Of a stretch of DNA of 64,000 bases, positions 1 to 11,714 are shown piece by piece. The DNA comes from Vibrio maritimus. Its GTDB lineage: Bacteria > Pseudomonadota > Gammaproteobacteria > Enterobacterales > Vibrionaceae. The notes below the pieces were generated by a model. The model saw only the letters and a list, made by a program, of their open reading frames with translations, was not told where the DNA came from and did no database searches. Position 1 is the stretch's first letter. Each line of letters begins with the position of its first letter. The DNA lies in NCBI GenBank assembly GCA_003263775.1, contig JYJJ01000002.1, forward strand, positions 297,757 through 361,756, given 5' to 3'. A program made the translations under genes and the position numbers.

Positions 1-820
1 GAAACTGATCAAGCACCTGACCGAGTGATGATTGAGCTAACATGGCTTGCATCTTACCAAGCTGTAGCAGCTCTTTTTGAATCGTACGGAGTAAAATTGT
101 CGCTTCTACACCTTCTGCCTCAAGTTGGATTAGCACACGGTGGGCGCGTTTTGGTTTGCCTTCCAAAAGAGCATCAATCCAATGAAATACGGTGAAGTGA
201 TTGTGTCTGCTGAGTGACTCTTGAACTCGCAGCAGAGTCAACTGGCCATCAGGGTAGAGCAATCCGAGCTTTTCAAGGCTTTGTGACAAAGCAAATAGGT
301 TGCCTTCGTGCCATTGGCAAAGCAGTTGAACGGCTTCCCCATCGGGCATTAATTGATTGGATCGACAGCGTCTCATGACCCATTGTGGTAACTGTTTAAC
401 ATCAGGTGTGTTACAGCTAACCAAGCAGCCAGCTAGTGCCTTAAACCATTTCGCAGACTCTTGCGCACGGGTGAGCTTGGTGCCTGTGATAATAAGCACA
501 ATATCTTCATGCAGAGTAGGAGCTATGTCCGCGAGCTGTTTGGCAATACTGGCACTAACGCCGGTTTCTGGCATGCTAAGTTCAATGATCTGCTTTGACG
601 AGAATAAACTCAGTGCTTGAGTACAGTCATACACGTCATTCCAGTCAATGGAACTGTCGACACTAAAACGGTGATGCTCTTCAAAACCAAGCTGCTTAGC
701 ATGACGAATAACCGCATCTCGGCTCTCTTGAACGAACAGAGGCTCATTGCCAAACAATAGGAAGCAGTGGTGCCATTGTTTGGCAAGGTGCTCAGAAAGT
801 CGGTCAGCAAAAATTCTCAC
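1..820 (-). CDS. holA: DNA polymerase III delta subunit (partial, runs off left edge)
   Basis: The delta subunit is the part of the clamp loader that opens the beta sliding clamp during chromosome replication. The frame is open from a GTG at 820 to the window edge, giving about 273 of the usual 340 or so residues; the C-terminus is missing. The N-terminus reads VRIFADRLSEHL, then FLLFGNEPLFVQES, as in HolA of gamma-proteobacteria. I chose the GTG because it sits 13 nt after the lptE stop and no ATG fits the conserved N-terminus. It is the last visible gene of a leuS-lptE-holA operon, the usual order in Vibrio and enterics. No frame break is seen. Confidence 0.9.
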   Translation of the reverse strand, partial: MRIFADRLSEHLAKQWHHCFLLFGNEPLFVQESRDAVIRHAKQLGFEEHHRFSVDSSIDWNDVYDCTQALSLFSSKQIIELSMPETGVSASIAKQLADIAPTLHEDIVLIITGTKLTRAQESAKWFKALAGCLVSCNTPDVKQLPQWVMRRCRSNQLMPDGEAVQLLCQWHEGNLFALSQSLEKLGLLYPDGQLTLLRVQESLSRHNHFTVFHWIDALLEGKPKRAHRVLIQLEAEGVEATILLRTIQKELLQLGKMQAMLAQSSLGQVLDQF

Positions 821-833
821 AATCGATTACCGA

Positions 834-1400
834 TTAAGACTGAGTATTTTCATCAGAAGGAACAGTAATTTCTTGTTGTTCTTTCTCGTATTCTTCAATT
901 TCCGTTTTTAAACGAGCCATTTGGCGCAGCATCTGCTGAGCGGAAAAGCTTCGCATTTCATCTTCAATCAAAGAACGCTCTTCTGATTTTGCAAGTGCGG
1001 ATAAAGGGTTGTCTAAGTAACTGCGAGTGATTTGTGCAGAGAAGTTCTTTGACCCCAACTGCGGCACTGTCACACGGTAGTTCACGCGGTAGGTCAGTTC
1101 CTTCTCAGCTGCACGTGTGTTTTGGTAGAGTGATAGTGTTCTATCGCCAATCGACTCCCTTACAATATGCAAATTGGTCACGTTAGAACTTGGTTTGACG
1201 ATTTCAATTTTATTGAGTGTTAGCTGCTCTTTGACTAAGCGAGTAATCATTCCATAAGGGTCATAACTGGTTACAGAGATCTTCTGAATGTCTTCTGGCA
1301 CCGTGTACTCGCCACGCAGATGAAAGCCACACGCGGTCAATAACGTAGAGATGAAGGCAACAAAGAAAAGTCGAGAAAGTCTGTTTTTTGATAGTCGCAT
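834..1400 (-). CDS. lptE: LPS-assembly lipoprotein LptE (RlpB)
   Basis: LptE is an outer-membrane lipoprotein that plugs the LptD barrel and helps insert lipopolysaccharide into the outer leaflet. The 188-residue product has a basic N-terminus, a hydrophobic stretch and a lipobox LTAC ending at Cys24, followed by GFHLRGEY, the family's characteristic start of the mature protein. The tail is Glu/Gln-rich and low in complexity. It lies between leuS and holA on the same strand, the standard arrangement for this essential gene. Confidence 0.95.
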   Translation of the reverse strand: MRLSKNRLSRLFFVAFISTLLTACGFHLRGEYTVPEDIQKISVTSYDPYGMITRLVKEQLTLNKIEIVKPSSNVTNLHIVRESIGDRTLSLYQNTRAAEKELTYRVNYRVTVPQLGSKNFSAQITRSYLDNPLSALAKSEERSLIEDEMRSFSAQQMLRQMARLKTEIEEYEKEQQEITVPSDENTQS

Positions 1401-1482
1401 AGCTGTCGTGGGTTCTGGTTACAAAGAGTTAGGTAAGATCCAATCTTGAAGCTTACATAATGCTTCGCGCTGTTGTCATAGA

Positions 1483-1512
1483 AGGAGTCGCGAAATATTT
1501 ATCGCGACTCCT
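1483..1512 (-). other. Perfect 11-bp inverted repeat between leuS and lptE
   Basis: Arms AGGAGTCGCGA and TCGCGACTCCT are exact complements around an 8-nt AT loop, 22 nt past the leuS stop. There is no U-tract after the stem on the minus strand, so it is not a classical intrinsic terminator. It may attenuate or protect mRNA ends inside the leuS-lptE-holA operon; that role is inference. Confidence 0.6.
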
Positions 1513-1533
1513 ATTATCTTAATTGGTTGGCAA

Positions 1534-4107
1534 TTAGTTCGCTACAATATTCAGTAGCTTACCTGGTACGTAGATCACTTTACGCACAGTTTTACCTTCT
1601 GTGAACTTAGTAACATTCTCGTCGTTCAGACCAAGCTCTTCAACTTGTTCTTTAGACGCGTCAGCAGCCACAGTCAGCTTAGCGCGCAGCTTGCCGTTTA
1701 CTTGAACAACGATCAGCTTCTCGTCTTCAACAAGTGCTTTCTCGTCGTGCGTTGGCCATACTGCGTTGTCAATGTCAGACTCACCCAGAGCAGCCCACAT
1801 TTCAAATGAGATATGTGGAGTGATTGGGTAAAGCATTGCCACTACTGCTTTTAGCGCTTCATCTAGGATCGCACGATCTTGCGCTGATTCTTGAGGCGCT
1901 TTCGCTAGCTTGTTCATCAGTTCCATGATAGCTGCGATAGCGGTGTTGAACGTTTGACGACGGTCGATATCATCCGTTACTTTCGCGATAGTCTTGTGAA
2001 CGTCGCGACGAAGCGCTTTTTGGTCACCAGAAAGCGCGGCTGTATCTACTGCTTCTGCTGCGCCTTTCGATGAATGCTCGTTAACCAGCTTCCAAACACG
2101 TTTTAGGAAGCGGTTAGCACCTTCAACGCCGGACTCTTGCCACTCAAGCGTCATGTCTGCAGGAGAGGCAAACATCATGAATAGACGTACTGTGTCTGCA
2201 CCGTACTTGTCTACCATTTCTTGAGGGTCGATACCGTTGTTCTTTGACTTAGACATCTTGATCATGCCTGAGTGCTCAACGTCACGGCCTTGGTTGTCTT
2301 TCGCCGAAGTGATGCGACCTTTACCGTCACGCTCAACAGCAACGTCAGTCGGTGCAACCCACTCTTTACCGCCTTTGTCGTTCTCGTAGTAGAACGCGTC
2401 TGCCAGCACCATGCCTTGACATAGTAGCTGCTTGAACGGCTCGTCAGACGTTACGTAACCCGCGTCACGAAGCAGTTTGTGGAAGAAGCGTGAGTACAGT
2501 AGGTGCATACAAGCGTGCTCGATACCACCGATGTACTGATCTACAGGTAGCCAGTAGTTTGCTTTTTCTGGGTCTAGGATGTCATCTGCTTGTGGTGAGC
2601 AGTAACGAGCGTAGTACCAAGAAGACTCCATGAACGTATCGAACGTGTCTGTTTCACAAAGTGCTGGTTCGCCGTTAAATGTGGTTTTCGCCCACTCTTT
2701 ATCGGCTTTAATTGGGCTGGTAACACCATCCATTACCACATCTTCTGGAAGAATAACTGGCAGTTGATCCGCTGGTACTGGATGAACTTCACCATCTTCT
2801 GTTGTCACCATTGGGATTGGCGCACCCCAGTAGCGTTGACGAGATACACCCCAATCGCGTAGACGGAAGTTCACCGTCTTGTGACCTTTGCCTTCAGCTT
2901 CCAGTTTTGCAGCGATCGCATCGAATGCCGCTTGGAATTCCAGACCATCGAACTCGCCAGAGTTAAACAGTACGCCTTTCTCAGTGTAAGCTTCTTCAGA
3001 GATGTTTAGCTCGCTACCATCAGCAGGCTGAATCACAGGAAGAATATCTAGACCGTATTTAGTCGCAAACTCAAAGTCGCGTTGGTCGTGACCAGGAACT
3101 GCCATAACCGCGCCTGTGCCGTAATCCATCAACACGAAGTTAGCCACGTAAACTGGTACTTCACGGCCGTTCAATGGGTGAATAGCAGTAAGGCCAGTCG
3201 CCATACCTTTCTTCTCCATTGTCGCAAGCTCAGCTTCCGCCACCTTGTTGTTTTTGCACTCTTCGATGAATGCAGCAAGCTCAGGGTTGTTCTCAGCCGC
3301 GATCGCCGCTAGAGGGTGACCTGCAGCGATACCTACGTACGTCACACCCATTAGCGTGTCTGGACGCGTTGTGTAGACTTCTAGATCTTGTTGACCGTTA
3401 ACCTCGAATTTAAGTTCAACACCTTCAGAGCGGCCAATCCAGTTGCGCTGCATGGTCTTAACCATTTCAGGCCAACCTTCAAGGTTATCTAGGTCATCAA
3501 GAAGCTCTTGTGCGTACTCAGTGATCTTGATGAACCACTGTGGAATTTCTTTTTGCTCAACCGGAGTATCACAGCGCCAGCAGCAGCCATCTTCAACCTG
3601 CTCGTTTGCAAGAACAGTTTGGTCATTTGGACACCAGTTCACAGAAGAAGTCTTCTTATACACTAAGCCTTTTTGGTAAAGCTTGGTGAAGAACTCTTGC
3701 TCCCAGCGGTAATACTCAGGCGTACAAGTAGCGAACTCGCGGTTCCAGTCGTAGCCAAAGCCCAGCAGCTTAAGCTGGTTTTTCATGTATTCGATGTTTT
3801 CGTACGTCCAAGGCGCAGGAGCCGTGTTGTTCTTAACTGCAGCGTTTTCTGCAGGTAGGCCAAACGCATCCCAACCGATTGGTTGCATTACGTTTTTACC
3901 TTGCAGGCGTTGGAAACGAGATACCACATCACCGATGGTGTAGTTACGTACGTGACCCATGTGCAGTCGTCCACTTGGGTAAGGGAACATTGACAGGCAG
4001 TAGAATTTTTCTTTATTTGGGTCTTCACTTACAACAAAGGTTTCATTGTTGTCCCAATGCTGTTGAACTTTACGTTCAATGTCTTGTGGGTTGTATTGTT
4101 CTTGCAT
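1534..4107 (-). CDS. leuS: Leucyl-tRNA synthetase
   Basis: Class I aminoacyl-tRNA synthetase that charges tRNA-Leu with leucine in the cytosol. The 857-residue protein has the HIGH-type motif HMGH at residues 49-52 inside [15 protein letters not shown], a Cys-rich zinc-binding insertion (WCPND through CCWRC), the CP1 editing domain with TTRPDTLMG, the class-specific GGIEHA segment, and KMSKS in [11 protein letters not shown]. Length is standard and the frame is intact. It is the first gene of the leuS-lptE-holA operon and is divergent from the zinc-ribbon gene at 4222. Confidence 0.98.
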   Translation of the reverse strand: MQEQYNPQDIERKVQQHWDNNETFVVSEDPNKEKFYCLSMFPYPSGRLHMGHVRNYTIGDVVSRFQRLQGKNVMQPIGWDAFGLPAENAAVKNNTAPAPWTYENIEYMKNQLKLLGFGYDWNREFATCTPEYYRWEQEFFTKLYQKGLVYKKTSSVNWCPNDQTVLANEQVEDGCCWRCDTPVEQKEIPQWFIKITEYAQELLDDLDNLEGWPEMVKTMQRNWIGRSEGVELKFEVNGQQDLEVYTTRPDTLMGVTYVGIAAGHPLAAIAAENNPELAAFIEECKNNKVAEAELATMEKKGMATGLTAIHPLNGREVPVYVANFVLMDYGTGAVMAVPGHDQRDFEFATKYGLDILPVIQPADGSELNISEEAYTEKGVLFNSGEFDGLEFQAAFDAIAAKLEAEGKGHKTVNFRLRDWGVSRQRYWGAPIPMVTTEDGEVHPVPADQLPVILPEDVVMDGVTSPIKADKEWAKTTFNGEPALCETDTFDTFMESSWYYARYCSPQADDILDPEKANYWLPVDQYIGGIEHACMHLLYSRFFHKLLRDAGYVTSDEPFKQLLCQGMVLADAFYYENDKGGKEWVAPTDVAVERDGKGRITSAKDNQGRDVEHSGMIKMSKSKNNGIDPQEMVDKYGADTVRLFMMFASPADMTLEWQESGVEGANRFLKRVWKLVNEHSSKGAAEAVDTAALSGDQKALRRDVHKTIAKVTDDIDRRQTFNTAIAAIMELMNKLAKAPQESAQDRAILDEALKAVVAMLYPITPHISFEMWAALGESDIDNAVWPTHDEKALVEDEKLIVVQVNGKLRAKLTVAADASKEQVEELGLNDENVTKFTEGKTVRKVIYVPGKLLNIVAN

Positions 4108-4221
4108 CGATGATGTCCGGTTATCTTGGAATTTGTGAGTTCTGTTACTACAGAGACTAATAGATCGTCATAGAATACCTAAAGGAAGCTCGGTCAACAA
4201 TAGCCAATAACAGGGGGATGT

Positions 4222-4692
4222 ATGCCTAAGCGTAAAACCAGTTATGAAGAAATGATCGAAGATGTGGTTGAGAACCTCAAACACAGTCCAGAAGAGTTAC
4301 AGCACGTACTTGAAAAGTCGGGACAAGTGGTGGAAGCTGCGAACGACATGACCAAGGATGAGATGGCGCTGATCTCAGCGTATGTTAAATCGGATCTTAA
4401 AGAATTTGCCGATAACTACGAAGAGAGCAAAAGCGGTCCCTTCTACCTAATGATTGCCAATTCTATTTGGCAAGGGCTATTGGACATTACTGACCGAACG
4501 AGGGTGGAATGGGTTGAGTTGTTCCAAGATTTAGAGCATCAGGGTGTATACACGTCGGGTGAGATGATTGGGCTTGGGGTATTGGTTTGTGAGCAGTGCG
4601 GTCATAAAACCGAGTATAACCATCCTACCGTGATCGGAGACTGTGCTAAATGTGGCAATCAGTCGTTTAGTCGTAAGCCATTAAAACCTTAA
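4222..4692 (+). CDS. Zinc ribbon-containing protein (YbeL family, DUF1451)
   Basis: A 156-residue cytosolic protein of unknown function. It has a helical N-terminal part and a C-terminal zinc ribbon with Cys123, Cys126, Cys141 and Cys144 (CEQC and CAKC). Enteric homologues (YbeL) sit next to leuS, and the same divergent neighbourhood is seen here. A GGGGGA ribosome-binding site precedes the ATG. No enzymatic motif is visible. Confidence 0.9.
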   Translation: MPKRKTSYEEMIEDVVENLKHSPEELQHVLEKSGQVVEAANDMTKDEMALISAYVKSDLKEFADNYEESKSGPFYLMIANSIWQGLLDITDRTRVEWVELFQDLEHQGVYTSGEMIGLGVLVCEQCGHKTEYNHPTVIGDCAKCGNQSFSRKPLKP

Positions 4693-4700
4693 TTGATAAA

Positions 4701-4730
4701 AACAAAAGCCCCAATTAAGGGGCTTTTGTT
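4701..4730. terminator. Bidirectional intrinsic terminator
   Basis: Perfect 12-bp arms, AACAAAAGCCCC and its complement, with a 6-nt loop and T/A-rich flanks. It lies between the convergent zinc-ribbon gene and cysZ, so it can serve both. Confidence 0.9.
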
Positions 4731-4764
4731 TTGTGGGAAATGTACGTAGCAGTTCACACCGTGT

Positions 4765-5502
4765 TTAAGTGTGCTGCTGTTTAAATTCTTGCACCCACAT
4801 AGCGGTCGCTCCGCACACTGATACAGGTACGATAAACAGGTTTAAAATTGGAATAGCGGTAAATAGAGATACCAGCATTCCAAACCCATACGCCTTGCCT
4901 TGCTTTTGTTTAATAGATAAGCGCATGTCGTTGAAAGGGACTTTGTGGTTGTCAAACGGGTAGTCACAATATTGAATCGCCAACATCCAAGCGGTAAAGA
5001 TAAACCATGCGAAAGGACCGATTGTTTGGCCGAGAGCTGGAATCAAGAGTAATAAGAACAGACCAATAGCTTTCGGTAGAGTGTAAAGCAGTTTGCGCCA
5101 CTCGCGCGCCATAATTCTCGGTACATCTTTGACAACGCTCATGAGCCCTTCATCATTGATTTTATTACCGGTGAGCATTTCTTCTACTTTCTCCGCCAGC
5201 AATCCGTTAAACGGAGCGGCGATAAAGTTAGCCAGTGTGCTAAAAAAGTAGGAAAAGGTCGCCAGGATAGTAAGCGCTAACAAAGGCCATAGGATATAGC
5301 TGAGCCAAGATAAAAACTCAGGTAGGTAACCAAGCCAACCCTCAATCCAAGCGTTCAAGTGGGAAAATAAATAATACATCGCTGAGCCAACTAAAAGGAT
5401 ATTGGCCAATAAGGGCATCAGCACATAGCGTCTGATCCCAGGCATAAAAGCGATCTGAAAACCTTGCATGAAGTAGCCAAACCCAGTGTTTGCTTTGTTC
5501 AA
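4765..5502 (-). CDS. cysZ: Sulfate transporter CysZ
   Basis: CysZ is an inner-membrane protein that brings sulfate into the cell for cysteine synthesis. The 245-residue product begins GFGYFMQGFQ, a family signature, and has several long hydrophobic segments (roughly residues 22-45, 65-95, 140-170 and 200-230). It is divergent from zipA, as in many Vibrio and enteric genomes where cysZ and zipA are neighbours. The frame is intact and the length normal. Confidence 0.93.
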   Translation of the reverse strand: MNKANTGFGYFMQGFQIAFMPGIRRYVLMPLLANILLVGSAMYYLFSHLNAWIEGWLGYLPEFLSWLSYILWPLLALTILATFSYFFSTLANFIAAPFNGLLAEKVEEMLTGNKINDEGLMSVVKDVPRIMAREWRKLLYTLPKAIGLFLLLLIPALGQTIGPFAWFIFTAWMLAIQYCDYPFDNHKVPFNDMRLSIKQKQGKAYGFGMLVSLFTAIPILNLFIVPVSVCGATAMWVQEFKQQHT

Positions 5503-5686
5503 AATTGCTGTCCTTTATCTGGTTTTTGCGTTGCTTATGATTTCGACTATAACAAAAAAGGGTTTACGAAATCACAAACTTCTTATACTTAGGTGTTCTA
5601 ATCATCTATAGAGTTTTGGTAAAGTAGACAAAGTTGAAGTGTGTAAGCGCTTCTTTAAGGACTATTTTTAACATTGAGAGCAAACA

Positions 5687-6667
5687 ATGCAGGAATTGCG
5701 ATTCGTACTCATTATTGTCGGTGCCTTAGCTATCGCGGCGCTGTTGTTTCACGGCTTGTGGTCGAGTAAAAAAGAAGGTCAAAAGAAATTCGGTGACAGA
5801 CCGCTAGGAAAGTTAGACGACAATGATAACGCCGATGATGATTACGTCGCTCCTGAAGATGACTTTGAAATCATCAGAAAAACGCGCACCGAGCCTGATT
5901 TTGGTTTGGATGCGCAAAAGCCTGCCTACGATCCGCTAGAGTCTAGCCCCTCTGAAAATGATCTTTCAGAGACTTCGTATGTTACTGAACAAGCGGTTGA
6001 AGCGCCTCCACAACCGGTAAAGCAAGCTGAAGACATTGAGCCAGCCCTTGTTCCTTCTCAAGAAAAAGAGGAACAAGAACCATTGCCATCGTTTACTGCA
6101 AGTAAAGACAGTGACGACATTGATGTGAGTGAGCCTCGTATCGATCTAGATTCATTGGATGAAGACTTAGAGCAAGAGCCTCAAGCCGTGGTTAACCTAG
6201 CTGACAGTGTAAAAGAGGAAAAGGAAGAGCCAAAAGAGCCTGAAATGGAAGTATTGGTGCTCAATGTCCATTGCTCTGGTGAAGTACCGTTTAACGGCAC
6301 TCAACTGTTTGATAGCATGCGTCAAAACGGCTTGATCTACGGCGAGATGGATATTTTCCACCGTCATACAGACCCCTCAGGTACTGGCAAAGTGCTATTT
6401 AGCGTCGCCAATATGATGCAACCTGGCACGCTCAAACATGATGATCCTGCAACCTTTACAACGAAAGGCATCTCATTCTTTATGACGCTGCCTTGCTTTG
6501 GTGAAGCTGATCAAAACTTCAAGCTGATGCTGCGTACAGCACAGCAGATCTCTGACGATCTTGGCGGCAATGTACTCGATGACCAGCGTAACCTAATGAC
6601 GCCACAAAGACTGGATGCTTATCGACAGCAAATTAAAGACTTTAACCTAGCGAAAGCCAGCGCTTAA
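5687..6667 (+). CDS. zipA: Cell division protein ZipA
   Basis: ZipA anchors FtsZ to the inner membrane at the division septum. The 326-residue protein has one N-terminal membrane segment (about residues 5-25), a short basic stretch, a long acidic Pro/Glu/Asp-rich linker (about 40-185), and the globular FtsZ-binding domain beginning near EVLVLNVHC and ending near the C-terminus. This is the standard ZipA architecture. It is followed by a terminator and ligA, the conserved zipA-ligA order. Confidence 0.96.
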   Translation: MQELRFVLIIVGALAIAALLFHGLWSSKKEGQKKFGDRPLGKLDDNDNADDDYVAPEDDFEIIRKTRTEPDFGLDAQKPAYDPLESSPSENDLSETSYVTEQAVEAPPQPVKQAEDIEPALVPSQEKEEQEPLPSFTASKDSDDIDVSEPRIDLDSLDEDLEQEPQAVVNLADSVKEEKEEPKEPEMEVLVLNVHCSGEVPFNGTQLFDSMRQNGLIYGEMDIFHRHTDPSGTGKVLFSVANMMQPGTLKHDDPATFTTKGISFFMTLPCFGEADQNFKLMLRTAQQISDDLGGNVLDDQRNLMTPQRLDAYRQQIKDFNLAKASA

Positions 6668-6684
6668 ACTAATAAATTCGAAGC

Positions 6685-8736
<2,052 letters not shown>

Positions 8737-8755
8737 AACTGCATTATTTGAAACT

Positions 8756-8783
8756 AGCCCTGCTTATAGCGGGGCTTTTTTTT
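8756..8783 (+). terminator. ligA intrinsic terminator
   Basis: AGCCC/GGGCT stem with an imperfect extension, followed by a run of eight T. Confidence 0.75.
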
Positions 8784-9142
8784 GCGAGCAATATCAAATT
8801 ATTCTTCCCTAGTGCAATGGCAATTTAAAATCAAATATCGCGATCTCTATATTTTTAATAACTTAAATAAAATAAATATCATGCGAGTCACTTCACGTAA
8901 ATTCAATGCTTACCTACCAAAATAACGTTGATTTATCAGTGTAAAGCATTTCATTAAAGTGTGTTTTAAAAATAAGATCTCCATCAATAACTAACCCTAA
9001 AATTTGTACTGCCTCCTATTTTTTTTACCTAAAATAAGTCTTGAATTGATATTTTTTTTCGCGAAGTTAGTCTAGTGAATATGGATACACACAGTGTAGA
9101 CAGCAAAATTAATCAGAAGTTCTGATTAAAAATAAAAAGGAA

Positions 9143-9214
9143 ATGATTCACTCTTCGGCGGCCAACTTAAGGGTGAATTATGGACAGCAGCTATACCCAT
9201 TTTTAGGAGTTTAA
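9143..9214 (+). other. Possible 23-codon leader ORF upstream of the porin
   Basis: ATG at 9143 follows AAAAAGGAA at short spacing and opens 23 codons (MIHSSAANLRV and onward). It stops at 9212-9214, inside or next to the porin ribosome-binding site AGGAG and 4 nt before the porin ATG. The same bases form an inverted repeat. It may be chance; translational coupling is only a hypothesis. Confidence 0.25.
9146..9178 (+). repeat. Inverted repeat in the porin leader
   Basis: Left arm ATTCACTCTT at 9146-9155 pairs with right arm AAGGGTGAAT at 9169-9178, 9 of 10 bases with one G-T wobble, around a 13-nt GC-rich loop. It lies about 40 nt before the porin start, so it could be a leader hairpin affecting mRNA stability or translation. 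Confidence 0.5.
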
Positions 9215-9218
9215 TTCC

Positions 9219-10361
9219 ATGGAAAAAATGTTTAAACGCACTCTTCTAGGTGCAGCAGTGGCGTCATTAACAATGGCAGGGGCGGTTCAAGCGAAACCAG
9301 CAACAGATTCAGTGGACCTATATGGTCAGGTTGCGCTTTCTGTTTGGCAATTTGGCGAAGACAAAATTGGCGGTGGTGATGCTCCAATTAAGTTAGAAAA
9401 CGAATCTCGTTTTGGTTTGCGCGGTTCTCATGAGCTGGCTCGCGGTCCTAAGTTCATTTGGCAGCTTGAAGGCGGTAACGTTGGTGACGATGGTGCTGGT
9501 AGCGGTCTGGGTGTTCGTGATACCTACGGTGGTTTTGAGTTTGAAGATGCAGGTCGTATCCGTATCGGTCGTATGCTAACGCCTCTATACGAAATCATTG
9601 ACTGGCCATACTCAGGTCAGCGTGCTGGTGCTGTCTTTGACTGGGGCGGTGACATCATCGGTGGTGCTCGTTATGACCGTCAATCAAACATGGTTCGTTA
9701 TGACTCTGCAAACCTTGGTGGCTTTACGTTTAACGTAGCTGCAGGTCGCGGTGCTGAAGATGTTAAAGATTCTAACTTTGTTGGTTTGGGCGCTCACTAC
9801 ACAGCTGGTTTCTTTACTGTACACGGTGGTTATGAAGCAGGCCAAGATCGTCAAATCAGTAAGCTAGGTGATCTAGTTAAGCGTTGGCAGAACCAAAACC
9901 CTGGTGAAGGTCCAACAATTGGTGAAGAATTTGATGCGAAAGGTGAGTCTGATACTAACGCAGCGCTACTAGGCTTCGAGCTAAACTTTGATACATTTGC
10001 ATTCTACGGTGCCTACAAACGTGAAGCTGCAGACTACAGCAACATCACAGTCACATTCAAAGACAACGGTGATGACAAAACTGAAACGTTTGAAAACACT
10101 AAACTTGAGCAAGATAGCTACTCTCTAGGTGTTGTATTCAGTGGTGTAGAGAACTGGCAGTTCAAAGCGAACTATGCTGCAAACATGGACGTGAAACTTG
10201 ACGGTGATTCAGTTTCTGATTCAGCAGACAGCATCGTTTCTGCTCAAGCTCTATACTTCCTAGATGATTCTGCAATCACTTATGTTCGTCCATACATGAT
10301 CTCTAAAGATGGTTCTGACAATGAGTTTGGTTGGGGTCTAGGTGTAGAATACTACTTCTAA
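9219..10361 (+). CDS. Outer-membrane porin (VC0972-like, candidate chitoporin)
   Basis: General gram-negative trimeric porin of 380 residues. It has a signal peptide ending near AVQA, the family start VDLYGQVALS, alternating beta strands, a constriction-loop region around ARYDRQSNMVRYDS, and a C-terminal phenylalanine (GWGLGVEYYF) for BAM recognition. An AGGAG site precedes the ATG at 9219. In Vibrio cholerae the porin beside ligA is VC0972, which I recall as induced by chitin oligosaccharides. That and the nearby GH20 hexosaminidase make oligosaccharide uptake plausible, but the substrate is inferred. A paralogue lies at 16232. Confidence 0.9.
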   Translation: MEKMFKRTLLGAAVASLTMAGAVQAKPATDSVDLYGQVALSVWQFGEDKIGGGDAPIKLENESRFGLRGSHELARGPKFIWQLEGGNVGDDGAGSGLGVRDTYGGFEFEDAGRIRIGRMLTPLYEIIDWPYSGQRAGAVFDWGGDIIGGARYDRQSNMVRYDSANLGGFTFNVAAGRGAEDVKDSNFVGLGAHYTAGFFTVHGGYEAGQDRQISKLGDLVKRWQNQNPGEGPTIGEEFDAKGESDTNAALLGFELNFDTFAFYGAYKREAADYSNITVTFKDNGDDKTETFENTKLEQDSYSLGVVFSGVENWQFKANYAANMDVKLDGDSVSDSADSIVSAQALYFLDDSAITYVRPYMISKDGSDNEFGWGLGVEYYF

Positions 10362-10387
10362 TCTCAATACAATATACTGCCTAATTC

Positions 10388-10412
10388 GCCGGCTCTTTGA
10401 GCCGGCTTTTTT
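10388..10412 (+). terminator. Porin terminator
   Basis: GCCGGCTC/GAGCCGGC 8-bp stem, 3-nt loop, then T6, 26 nt after the porin stop. Confidence 0.9.
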
Positions 10413-10428
10413 ACGTGCTTGAATCGCT

Positions 10429-10460
10429 AAAAATAAAAAACTCGCTATATGAATAGCGAG
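10429..10460 (-). terminator. Terminator of the first DUF2057 gene
   Basis: CTCGCTA/TAGCGAG stem at 10441-10460 with a T-rich tail on the minus strand, 27 nt beyond the stop. Confidence 0.8.
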
Positions 10461-10486
10461 TCTATTGTTCTTGTTAAATAGCTTCG

Positions 10487-11110
10487 TTAGTCATCGAGAT
10501 TACTAATAGCCCAAGTTAGGAATTTCTTTCTATCTTCTAATGATGCGGACTTAAAGGTTGTTTTCAGGCTGTCATAGTGGTCGGTTGTTTTTTCGTTTAC
10601 TAGTAGCGTTGGATTGCGGTAGTTTTTCAAACTTGCAGGTAAGTCAGTTTGATTGTAGTTTTCAATTTCTTTTACCATGTCTGCTGCAAGGCTAAAAGTA
10701 AGACCTAGTTGACCCTTGTTAACATTAACAACTTCACCAGAGCTCACGTTAATATCAAATGTTGGGTTGTCATTGAACATGCTGCCTTCATAGAGGGTTT
10801 TTATGTTGGGCACATCAAATGATAAAACGGCATCTTTACCTTCAAATGTTGCTACCAAAGGTTGAGATTTATACTTTGTCTTTTCTGAACCAGTCTCCAT
10901 GACGATTTTGGAGATACGGAATACGATCTGATTGACGCCATCTTCAAGTTGAATATCGCTCTTAGAATCGAAGCCAAAGCTCGAGTAGCCAGAGTCCTTT
11001 TCGTTTACGGTTAATACTTGAATGCCATTGGGTACTTTAACGGTAACGGCTGAGAATGCGATTGATGGTGCGAGTATAAGACTCGCTAACATAGGGTATT
11101 TTAGCTTCAT
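10487..11110 (-). CDS. DUF2057 (YccT/UPF0319) family exported protein
   Basis: A 207-residue protein of unknown function with a signal peptide (cleavage near IAFSA) and the DUF2057 pattern VTVKVPNGIQVLTVN followed by GVNQIVFRISK. It should be periplasmic. I chose ATG 11110 rather than GTG 11116 because AGGAG lies 5 nt before this ATG. It is convergent with the porin at 9219. A shorter DUF2057 paralogue follows the second porin at 17431, so the porin plus DUF2057 pairing occurs twice. Confidence 0.85.
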   Translation of the reverse strand: MKLKYPMLASLILAPSIAFSAVTVKVPNGIQVLTVNEKDSGYSSFGFDSKSDIQLEDGVNQIVFRISKIVMETGSEKTKYKSQPLVATFEGKDAVLSFDVPNIKTLYEGSMFNDNPTFDINVSSGEVVNVNKGQLGLTFSLAADMVKEIENYNQTDLPASLKNYRNPTLLVNEKTTDHYDSLKTTFKSASLEDRKKFLTWAISNLDD

Positions 11111-11278
11111 TGCCACTCCTTTAGACTTTGCCTGTATGGCAATCTTTGTGTAGGGTAACCATGATTTTAGTTTTTTTGTTTCGCGAATAATAGCAGTGCT
11201 ATGTAAACTGGAGAGGGAAGAACATATTTTTGCGAGACAGTTATCACTCTGTTGTCCAATGTGAAACGAAGGTAAGTA

Positions 11279-11677
11279 ATGAACATTAGTGAAGTGGCCA
11301 AGCGCACCGGGCTAACGGCAAAGTCGATCCGTTTATATGAAGACAAGCAGCTTATCTCATTACCCAAACGAGAAGGGAATGGGTATAGAATCTATGGTGA
11401 ACATCATATTGAAGAACTCCGGGTTATTGCCAGAGCTAAAGGGGTAGGTTTTACTCTGGAAGAGTGCCGTGAGTTGGTCCTTATTTCGATGAACGAACAG
11501 CGTATGAGTGCAGAGGTAAAACAAAAGGCGACTGAGAAATTGGATGAGGTGCGTAACAAGATCCTTGAGCTTCAAACAATAGAAAGTCAACTAACCGATT
11601 GGATATCTTCATGTCCGGGCGACGAAAACTCGACTTGCCCGATTGTTGATGACTTAAAAAGGGGCTGCACGCAATAA
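11279..11677 (+). CDS. cueR: Cu(I)-responsive MerR-family regulator CueR
   Basis: CueR senses cytosolic Cu(I) and activates copper-efflux promoters by untwisting a 19-bp spacer. The 132-residue protein has the N-terminal MerR winged helix (MNISEVAKRTGLTAKSIRLYE), a dimerisation helix, and the metal-binding loop with Cys112 and Cys120 in SCPGDENSTCPI, which matches CueR rather than zinc or mercury sensors. GAAGG lies 6 nt before the ATG. Its probable target is the copA promoter at 24004-24034, about 12 kb away. Confidence 0.93.
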   Translation: MNISEVAKRTGLTAKSIRLYEDKQLISLPKREGNGYRIYGEHHIEELRVIARAKGVGFTLEECRELVLISMNEQRMSAEVKQKATEKLDEVRNKILELQTIESQLTDWISSCPGDENSTCPIVDDLKRGCTQ

Positions 11678-11714
11678 CCACATGCAGCCGCATTGCAAAG
11701 GTAAAAGCCTATTT

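Larger units (their letters stand above)
8737..9218. other. Intergenic region: ligA terminator and long porin leader
   Basis: This 482-bp AT-rich stretch has no convincing gene apart from a possible 23-codon ORF at 9143. It contains the ligA terminator at 8756 and, near the porin, an inverted repeat at 9146-9178. The porin promoter presumably lies around 9030-9090, but I could not assign clear -35 and -10 boxes. Confidence 0.5.

Noticed and set aside
357..810. Short ORFs on both strands at the left edge
   Set aside because: They are shadows of holA, whose true frame is open from GTG 820 to the edge.
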